From Amphibalanus amphitrite (taxonomy: Eukaryota; Arthropoda; Thecostraca; Balanomorpha; Balanidae): a stretch of DNA of 64,000 nucleotides. Numbering within the stretch: position 1 is the stretch's first letter; every line of letters begins with the position of its first letter. Under the pieces are notes generated by a model. That model did not search any database. It was not told the origin of the DNA and saw nothing but the letters and a program-made list of their open reading frames with translations. This document shows positions 56,974-64,000 of this stretch, in pieces. The DNA lies in the NCBI RefSeq assembly GCF_019059575.1, contig NW_024881587.1:837001-901000 (forward strand), written 5' to 3'. The position numbers and the translations under genes were made by a program.

Positions 56974-57125
56974 CAGTAGCGGCGGAACACCTTCAATCAG
57001 GGGGGGGGGGGCACTGCCGACTTTTGGTCCTATTCTTTCCATGCAACGCCCATAGGGGTAATGTAAAAATGTCAAAATGAAAGGGGGCACGGTGCCCCGG
57101 TGCCCTCCCCGTTCCGCCGCCTATG
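56974..57125. mobile_element. Very short hAT MITE
   Basis: Duplication TGAATGTG (56966-56973) against TGAATATG (57126-57133), 7 of 8. The ends are CAGTAGCGGCGGAAC at the left and CATAGGCGGCGGAAC read inward from the right. At 152 bp it includes a G12 run (57000-57011) and GGTGCCCCGGTGCCC. Confidence 0.8.
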
Positions 57126-57133
57126 TGAATATG

Positions 57134-57679
57134 GTGTCTTATATTGTGAATATTGTGACCTAAACCAGTTTTAACAGCAAGAGATCGCAGACTACGGTCG
57201 TTTTGCTGCAAGTCATCCCCGAATTTTGCCAGCCAAGCGAAAAAAAAAACGCTAATGCGAAAAAGTATTAGCCAGCCTAGCAATTATCTTTTCAAACCAT
57301 CGGTCATTTTGCTTGTGGTTAAATTTTGTTTTGGAAGACTTAGAGAAATAGATACGGGCAGCCGGCATTTTTTTTTCTGTTGGTAAAACTGGCCTCTTAT
57401 CTCGATGTTAAATTTTCATCTGCCCGCTGAATACGGCGTAAGGGTATTAATTAATATTGGCATATTTTTATTTTTATTTTGTCCGAACCTTATGAATTGA
57501 AGGATTTACTTACAAGGACAGAGTCCCCGCTAAGCGAAGCTTGTTGCGTTGACTGCCCTCTACCCTCTGATCCCGCAATTCTGGTTCTATGACAGAATTT
57601 GGAGTCCAAAGTTAAACGTGCGCACATCTGAGTTGGGGAAACTACGAGGCGAAGATCCAAAAATGGATCGGTCAATAAA
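57134..57679. other. Non-coding, AT-rich
   Basis: Nothing recognised. Confidence 0.35.
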
Positions 57680-58445
57680 TGGACAAATAACGGCATCGGA
57701 TATGCACGGACAAGGTCTACAATTTTCAACAAGGTCATTTTCAGGTCAGGTCAATGATGACGTCACAGGGGGGTCAAAAAAGTCAAAATGGCGGCGCTAG
57801 ATATGGAGTTTTTCTCGAATAAGTTTCGAATTAGTCAAGATAGGAACAAATTAAGGGCATCATCGTGATCCTCTCGTCAATCCGCATCGAATGATGTATG
57901 TTGACCTCGAAAGGTCAAGGTCAAAGGTTGACCTCAGGTCACGTGACCTCGAGGTCATCATGTATATCATTCGATGCGTCTTGACGAGCTGAACACCATG
58001 AGGCCATCCGCGCGGCTGTATCTTGTTCCTGTACGGAGTTATTGGCGAAAAACCTTTGGTGACCTTTGATGACGTCACATGACCTTACAGCTGCCCAACA
58101 GCAAAACAGACCTCAAAGTAGTGAAGTTTGATCGTATATGAAGTCATGTATGTTATATGGGACCATTCCGACCCGTTTTAGTGGTAAAAACCGTTTTAGT
58201 GGTTGATTTTCCCCCATTGACTTATAACGGGGAGGTCGAGAAATTGACCTGACCTTAGGTCACCGATATCAAAATTGCGAGATATACAAATTGTAGCTAC
58301 TGATGACCTTATAACATCCTGCGACTTTCAAAGGCCTCCACATCTACACTAGCTCTGGCACGGTGACAGTTGTAAAAAAGTGACTTGAGGTTGGGTCATT
58401 CAAAGTGGCCTGGTGACCTGACCTTAAAAGTTAGGAGGTTCAAAC
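57680..58445 (+). mobile_element. TTAA-family body, copy of 9745-10500
   Basis: This is a close direct copy of the interior of the element at 9641-10631. It includes ACGGCATCGGATA, GGTCAAAAAAGTCAAAATGG, the 116-base palindrome (57873-57988), GTACGGAGTTATTGG and the TGACGTCACATGACC block. Terminal hairpins and TTAA ends of this subfamily are not seen here, so it is a truncated copy. It lies directly left of the complete element at 58514. Confidence 0.75.
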
Positions 58446-58513
58446 TTGCACACCATGTGTAGAATTGATGAGAGAATTGTTGTACCGAATATCCGCCCCC
58501 GTAGGTGCGCGTG

Positions 58514-59471
58514 TTAACCCCCTCGCCCATGTAGGGGGGGGGGTTGGTGCAACCCCCCCCCCCTGAGGTTTTTCGGAACTAGTGCAAAAACGGCGGCGCG
58601 CAGCGCCGCCAAATTTTGGGTACCTTATGGGGCAAACCTTGCGCATCTTTTGATAAAAAAATTTGACCGGGTCATGTCAGGTCACGGAGTTATGACGTCA
58701 CAAAGGGAACAGCCTCCGGCCGGATTTTCACAAACTGAGTGCCAACGCCCGAGGTTTCCTGCCGGTGGTACGGACATCGGTTGATGGATCGTGATGGAAC
58801 TTCCCATGCATGTTGGGGCAAGTATTGACTATCATATGTTATAAGAAACTTGACCGGGTCAGGTCAGGTCACGGAGCTATGACGTCACAAGAGGAACAGC
58901 GTCCGGTACTATTTTTGAAAAGCGCCCGAACCACTATTTTGCTAATTCTTGTCACCTCAATGGGAATATGCAGCAATATTAGCTTCTATAGGGAGCAAAT
59001 GGACCTCCCAAATCCAAAAATACAATCAGATTTCAAAAATTTAAATTTTGATTTTTCGAATTTCTGCCGCCGACTGTGACCTTGCCGACTTCCGGCGCTC
59101 CCAACGCGCCATTTTTAGAGCTAGGGAAACGAAATACATACCAAACGATAGAGAATTGATCAAGGAACACGATAGTGAAGGTTTCAAGTCGATATCTCCC
59201 ACCGTTTTGCCGCAATCGCCGCGGAAAGTTGAAAAAGTCTATTTTTCCGAAAATTTGACCTTTGACCGGTCAAAAGTAGGTCAAATGTTGACCTAGGACC
59301 AAAAAATATACCACCAATCGCGAGATCTCGGCGAGAGCAATCCGTTGGTCTTTTCCGCTAAGCTCTACGACGCTCCGTTTTCAAACGCCAAGGGGGGGGG
59401 GGGGGTCGCACCAACCCCCCCCCCCCTGCATGGGCGAAGGTGGCAGATCGCCGTTTACGGGCGAGGGTTAA
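58514..59471 (+). mobile_element. TTAA/G-C-hairpin element, complete copy
   Basis: TTAA lies at 58514-58517 and 59468-59471. The left end is TTAACCCCCTCGCCCATG and the right end is GGGCGAGGGTTAA. Left hairpin: G10 (58534-58543), loop TTGGTGCAA, C11 (58553-58563). Right hairpin: G14 (59392-59405), loop TCGCACCAA, C12 (59415-59426), followed by TGCATGGGCGAAGG. It contains two copies of the block GTCAGGTCACGGAG.TATGACGTCACAA (58674-58699 and 58857-58890). No transposase frame is seen. It is the reference copy for the inverted fragment at 720-918. Confidence 0.75.
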
Positions 59472-59876
59472 AAGATTTAATTCCATTACAATAAATAAAG
59501 ATATTTAAATTGAAAATAATTATTTAACCACAATTGGAAAAACCATGTACAAAATAATAGAAATAATGACATTTTAAAACGATGGTGCTGCTTACATTTT
59601 TTGGCGCGTCTGTTTCAGTCCGCCATATTGGCAATCACTGTTTGACCTTGTACTGTAACTCTGCGATTTAGAGCCGCCAGTGCATCTTTCACCGATTGAG
59701 TGTAGGCCTTGTGTGGTTAAAAAACACTAATTTTTTCATTTGAATGCTAGGATGCGTGGAAAAGATGAAGTTTTCTGATTTGATGACCATATATGGTCAT
59801 CGCCCCGCCCACTCCAGCCGTTGATTGGCTGATCCAATTTTAGTTTGGCGCCTGGTAGTATCCCCAACTGACATAG
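59472..59876. other. Non-coding, AT-rich
   Basis: Nothing recognised apart from ATATGGTCAT words near 59790. Confidence 0.35.
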
Positions 59877-60022
59877 CCGCGCACGGCCGGTCCCCTCACT
59901 GAGTTCGCCTGGCTACGGCCTGCTACCAGCCGCAACCATACCTGTCAGGCCGCGCACGGCCGGCCCCCTCACTGAGTTCGCCTGGCTACGGCCTGCTACC
60001 AGCCGCAACCATACCTGTCAGG
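59877..60022 (+). repeat. Tandem duplication, 2 x 73 bp
   Basis: 59877-59949 and 59950-60022 are near-identical (one clear T/C difference), starting CCGCGCACGGCCGG and ending CATACCTGTCAGG. Confidence 0.92.
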
Positions 60023-60040
60023 AGGCCCATTAACGTCAAG

Positions 60041-60139
60041 CGCCCGTCGCGCTTCGAACCTGGGCTGTTATAACCGGGAACGTGTCATGCTCTCACTACG
60101 CGGAATCCAACGCTCTACCGACGGAGCTACGGAACCGGC
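60041..60139 (-). repeat. tRNA-like sequence, probable SINE head
   Basis: On the minus strand GCCGGTTCCGTAGCTCCGTC starts a tRNA-like 5' part with an A-box (TAGCTCCGTCGGTAGAGC). A B-box-like GGTTCGAAGC lies at about 60051-60060. The spacing between boxes is too long, the T stem does not pair and no 3' acceptor stem closes, so it is not a functional tRNA. A tRNA-derived SINE or decayed tRNA pseudogene fits. The adjoining 73-bp tandem repeat may be its body. Confidence 0.55.
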
Positions 60140-60171
60140 ATGGTGCTAATGATATTTTTCTTCTCTTTCAG

Positions 60172-60235
60172 GTAAACTCATGCGTTAGCGGGCCACCAAA
60201 ATGAGTGGACCACCCTATTATCCTCATGTGTACCG
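60172..60235 (+). CDS. First coding exon of an unrecognised plus-strand gene
   Basis: The exon lies between an excellent acceptor (ATTTTTCTTCTCTTTCAG, ending 60171) and a consensus donor (CG|GTAAGT at 60235/60236). ATG at 60201, preceded by CCACCAAA, opens a frame of 11 codons plus two bases: MSGPPYYPHVY. An in-frame TAG at 60186-60188 excludes an earlier start in this exon, so 60172-60200 is 5' UTR. The G/P/Y-rich N-terminus is too short to identify. The following intron holds TTAA-family elements, and further exons are expected beyond the window or unseen. The paired strong splice sites make chance unlikely but not excluded. Confidence 0.55.
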
Positions 60236-60449
60236 GTAAGTCTGGATGCAATTTTGCGACGGGTGATTCATTTGTCTCATTCGCGTCAACCTGCACTTCG
60301 AAGGGGGGGGGGGCACGTCCCATTATCACGAAAACTGAGAAAGCTAGAAAGACGCGGAAAAGCCTAATATATAGCTCGCTATAAGACCTTTAAGAACCAT
60401 TCAGGTCATTTGAGCTGTATCTCCACGCCGCATGTGGAAAACTATGATA
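60236..60449 (+). other. Start of the putative intron
   Basis: Begins with the GTAAGT donor. A G10 run near 60304-60313 interrupts otherwise unremarkable sequence. Confidence 0.35.
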
Positions 60450-60800
60450 TTAACCCTATTACTGGTGGGCTTTCTGGACTACGTTAACTGAGGGGGCCGA
60501 TTCGCCCCCCCCCCCTGATATCTCGAAAACTAAATGTCTGATCTTAATGGGACAAACGCAATTCGATCGCTCTCATCGTGAACTTTCAGATTCGCTATAA
60601 AAAGAAAAAAAAAGTTCAAAATTGGGGGTCCTGGAAGCAAATTTTTTCGAAAAAATCGCGTTTTACACCTTATCACTAAAAATGCTATAACTTCTTTATT
60701 TTTGGACCAATTTTGATGAAACTTCAGGGGACCCCTCTTCATGAACTGGTCTATCATATATATTCCTGCATTTTTGATATTTCAAAAATCATAGGCGGAT
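60450..60800 (+). mobile_element. TTAA/G-C-hairpin element, left end only
   Basis: TTAACCCTATTACTGG at 60450 matches the inverted right end at 10613-10631. The hairpin G5 (60492-60496), CCGATTCG and C11 (60505-60515) resembles 9683-9704, followed by ATCTCGAAAAC in place of ATCTCAAAAAC. The right limit is not found. CATAGGCGGATTCAA at about 60791 may be an unrelated hAT-like end. Confidence 0.5.
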
Positions 60801-61909
60801 TCAATTCAGGTAACCTAACTTGGGATGATGTTTTGAGTTTTTGTCATGTCATGTCATGTGTCTTATGACATGATATGTCACCTAGCTATATCATGTAAAA
60901 TATGCAACGTGAGCACAAAATACACGTTTTCGTTAAGCATAGGCGGACTCAGGCATGCTAAGACGGGGGGCAGTACATTGAGATTACGCCCCCCCCCTTT
61001 CTCAGGTACGGGGACCCGCAGTTGCTACTGTACAGCGACCCTGAGTAAATTGTCCCAGCACCCTCACAGGGAACAACGATAAGCTGTCAGAGGGCAAGCA
61101 CAGAAAACCTCAGCTGCTCTTGTACAGTGTGTCTAAAAAGAATGTACCGTCGCCACTACGTGGCGCTGGTGTCGCGAGCCGGTAGTTGGCTGAATCCGCA
61201 CCAGACCACACATTCCCAAGCGCTAGTGACAGCTGCGCAGCGGCCGGTAGTAGCGTAAGCCCGAACCTTCGTGACACGACCCCGGAGGGGGGAGGGAGGG
61301 GAGCGGGCGGGGCAGCGCGTGTAGGGAGGGGTGCTCCAGCAAGCTGGCAGTTGTCGCGGCCAAAGGTCAAGGGGTCACACACCAAGCGAACGGACGCTGA
61401 TGTGGGTTCGTCGGGATCATGAACTTGTGTGTGGTAGGTGCGTCTTGCGATGCACGGGTGATACGCCAGGTCTAAGCCAAAGGATTCAGGGGAGAGCTGA
61501 AGAAAAACACCTGGTCAACTACGGCGAATAATAGTGCTGAAAAATGGAAAGTATGGGTCAATGCAAGCCTTCATGACTATAAACAACTTTCTGAGGACGC
61601 AAAGGCCAGCATTGAATAACGATATCCGGATCGAAATTAGCAATGATTTATAATTAAATGCCGAACTTATAGCGCTGCAAAACCCTCCTAGTAAATTGTC
61701 AAGTCGGATTATACCCACTTGAATTAAACTATCCTAAATAAAATTGTTAATTAACTTTCTAACACTGACGTTCTTTATCATACGATAAGTATGGGGTTAA
61801 CCAAGATTCAGCATCTTCCGCGTTCAAACAATCACCTGTAAGGCTAGAACATGAATGGCCAGCTAAAAACATGGTCGGGATTTGATTAACCGGATTATAA
61901 GTCGATTTT
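60801..61909. other. Non-coding, mixed
   Basis: 60846-60890 repeats GTCATGTCATGT words. 60940-61000 has CATAGGCGGACTCAGG (hAT-like) and short G and C runs, with no partner end. 61125-61150 starts GTACAGTGTGTCTAAAAAG, like a mariner terminus, also without a partner. 61270-61330 is G-rich. No gene is supported. Confidence 0.35.
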
Positions 61910-62566
61910 TTTTTTTAGTCGGGATTTGATAAGTCGGATTTTTTTACGCCAACCGCATTTTTAAGTCAAGTCAGGTCACTGATCTATGACGTCATAAATG
62001 AGCAGTCCTAAAATGACCTGTGTGAAACTGTCCTAAACTGTCCTCAACATTTTAGGACTGTGTGCACAGTCCTAAAATGTTCCAACTTCGCAACACCCTC
62101 AGTGCAGAGCTTTCATAGGGAGATGAAACTTACAGGATCTTATAGTATGATCGAGAGGTCTCACAACTTGTATAAATGTATATCTCGGATTTTCTGAAGG
62201 GTCGCCTGAGATCAGGTCAGTCTCTTACCATTAAAAGTCAGGGGAATATGGAAATTGCTAGTTTGGTCCGGAAATGATATACAACTATCTCAAATTCTCA
62301 AGCACACGGAATCGTGATTTCATGCGCTCCTTGCAAGGTCTGATGCTTCAATTTTGCTTTGTTGATCTTGCGTGACGTCATTTATCACGTAACTAAGGCT
62401 ATCAGTTTTTCGTCAATAACTCCCGATCAACTAAAGCTACCGAGTCGATAAAGCCACCAATGGACATGAAAAGACCTGCCGAATCGATTGATATGCAATA
62501 TGACCTCCTTTGACCAGCTTCGTGACCTGACGGGCTGTGACCTGACCTTGACCCGAGGTTAACACC
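61910..62566 (-). mobile_element. TTAA-family body, inverted copy of 8960-9480
   Basis: Bases 62150-62540 are the reverse complement of about 8960-9400. Shared blocks include TTCTCAAGCACACGGAATCG, TGACGTCATTTAT, TTTTTCGTCAATAACTCCCGATCAA and ATATGACCTC. The fragment meets the direct-orientation element at 62567 through GGTTAACACCTTAA, two TTAA words 8 bases apart. Confidence 0.65.
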
Positions 62567-63445
62567 TTAACTCTCGCCGGTATTGGTGTTTTTCCAGCCG
62601 CAAACGTATAAGGGGGGGGGGGTCCGTTGGACCCCCCCCCTTGCCGTTTCGCCCCTGATCGAGCTAGAGCTTCGCGGAAAAAACGAGCGTGTTGGCCGTG
62701 ACGAAAGGAAGTCGATGATACCCCATTTTAATTTCCTAGGTCATCGGTTGACTTTCCAGGTCAGGTCAATGACCCAAAAGTCGGGAAAATCGGGACCTGT
62801 TAGAAAGTCGTAAAGCGTGGCTGATATGGGGTTTTCGGGATGCTGATCACGAATATCATGTTAGTTTTGATCACAGATGATATCTTCATGCATTTAGGCC
62901 AGGTCGGGTCAGGTCAGGTCAGGTCAACCAGTAAGGGTATTTGTAGTAGGTGGCAAGTGGCAACCGCCTCTGACAGCTTCGCAACATGTTACGAGGGCAC
63001 CAAAACTACTTCGTAAATGTTCATATGGCTGCTAAATTCGAATTCAGCTCCTAAAACTGGCCTAGAAACATGTAAAACTCGAAAAAGTGAACCGAGGTCA
63101 TCAAAGGTCAATGACCTGACCTGACTTTCCGATGACCTTGACACCCACCCTAATGCATGGAAGCAACATCATATCCCATGTTTGAACGATTAAAACCACG
63201 AAAAGACTGCAAACGCGCCGCTAATGCGAGCCGACATACGCCGAATCGCGATTCCGGCCAAACATGGTCTCGAAAAGTAGGTCGCAGGTCAAAGATCATT
63301 AAGGTCAGGGTCATGACAATTTCAGGGTGGGTGTAAAATTGATTAACGTTTCGTCGCGATCGGCCGCTTTTTACGCGAGTTATTCGCGAAAAACAGAGGG
63401 AGGGGGTCCGTTCGACCCCCCCTCCTCTATACGGGTGAGGGTTAA
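62567..63445 (+). mobile_element. TTAA/G-C-hairpin element
   Basis: The left end TTAACTCTCGCCGGTATTGG parallels 8591. Left hairpin: G11 (62612-62622), TCCGTTGGA, C9 (62632-62640). The right end GGGTGAGGGTTAA has TTAA at 63442-63445, with hairpin GAGGGAGGGGG TCCGTTCGA CCCCCCCTCCTC (63396-63427). The interior has five AGGTC-type pentamers in tandem (62901-62925), AGGTCA/TGACCT arrays and the block matching 490-600. No transposase frame is seen. Confidence 0.65.
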
Positions 63446-63783
63446 GTTGATCTCACCCGAAGAAAAAGTATACCATTCGACACGCCTGAGCTAGACAAAC
63501 ACGATGCTGCTAAAATCGCGGATCTGCGATCATTTTTAGCGAAGTTATTTACCAAAAACCGAACCTGTGCCTTGGGCCACTTGACCTGACCTCCGAAGTC
63601 ATCGGCTGACCCTGGTCCTTAAATCGGAGACCAATCGCTGCATTTCGTAACGACGCACACAATCGTTTTTTCGTGAGGCTCTAGCTCAATTAGGGGCGAA
63701 TCGGCGAAGGGGGTTGTTTCCTCACTTCCGACCCCCAACGTCCCCTCGGTATTCAGAAAACCTGAAGGTCCGGTAAGGGTTAA
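63446..63783 (+). mobile_element. TTAA-family fragment with its own right end
   Basis: Carries the ACCATTCGACACGCCTGAG and GCGAAGTTATTTACCAAAAAC modules seen in inverted form at 8816-8910. A weak hairpin (GGGGG..CCCCC, 63709-63735) lies near CCGGTAAGGG and TTAA at 63780-63783. It may be the true right part of the element at 62567, or a second copy. Confidence 0.5.
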
Positions 63784-64000
63784 AACGTTTCTCCTGAACG
63801 AGGAAGAAATGTAAAAGTCAAAGCTCTATAGACGTCCTGTGAAAGTGGCCATAATAATAAATTCGTTAGAAATAAGATGCTTTTTAAACGACTTCCTAAT
63901 ATAAAATCGGGTGCTGGGACCAATCTTATAAACGCTTTAGAATGGACAGGGCGTCACTGGCTAAAGTTTGGGTGCAGAAAACGGCTATTACCTAAATGCA

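Noticed and set aside
60041-60139. Functional tRNA gene
   Set aside because: The box spacing is too long and the T and acceptor stems do not pair. A tRNA-derived repeat is more likely.
61125-61760. Mariner element starting GTACAGTGTGTCTAAAAAG
   Set aside because: No matching inverted end and no transposase frame were found.

Overview
This is eukaryotic nuclear DNA, most likely from an arthropod and perhaps a crustacean. It is gene-poor, has spliceosomal exon signatures, and carries (TTAGG)n, the arthropod telomere repeat, at two internal sites. It also holds a CR1/L2-type LINE, a Ty3/Gypsy-type LTR element and many cut-and-paste DNA elements. The species cannot be fixed from the sequence. 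No rRNA gene, intact tRNA gene, CRISPR array or bacterial-style operon was seen.

Host genes are sparse and seen only as exons with good splice sites. Three phase-compatible exons on the minus strand (4497-4673, 1594-2166, 1188-1418) look like part of one proline/alanine-rich protein gene. A first coding exon on the plus strand lies at 27144-27304, at the edge of a GC-rich island. A short first coding exon on the plus strand lies at 60172-60235. A 28-codon ORF with an AT-hook-like motif sits in a GC-rich island at 49972-50058. Most other long open frames fall in GC-rich islands where stop codons are rare, and I do not support them as genes.

The mobile fraction dominates. (a) A family of elements bounded by TTAA has CCC-starting inverted ends, long G-run/C-run hairpins just inside the ends, and interiors packed with AGGTCA-type repeats and TGACGTCA palindromes. 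Members or fragments lie at 444-918, 5381-6592, 8591-9640, 9641-10631, 31560-32763, 57680-58445, 58514-59471, 60450-60800, 61910-62566, 62567-63445 and 63446-63783. (b) hAT-type elements with 8-bp target duplications lie at 18263-19740, 24685-25056, 30643-31074, 32833-34620, 46694-47046 and 56974-57125. (c) Two copies of a foldback element with long inverted arms around a (TTAGG)n core, each with a perfect 8-bp target duplication, lie at 36307-37020 and 53849-54629. (d) Tc1/mariner-like non-autonomous elements lie at 51149-51360 and 55383-56184, with a nested inverted-repeat element at 51421-52068. (e) A 5'-truncated LINE occupies 14973-17710. (f) An internally deleted LTR retrotransposon occupies 41939-44821.

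The most unusual material is the TTAA/G-C-hairpin family, whose modular, mosaic interiors recur in both orientations, and the TTAGG-carrying foldback element. Both are supported here by two or more copies.
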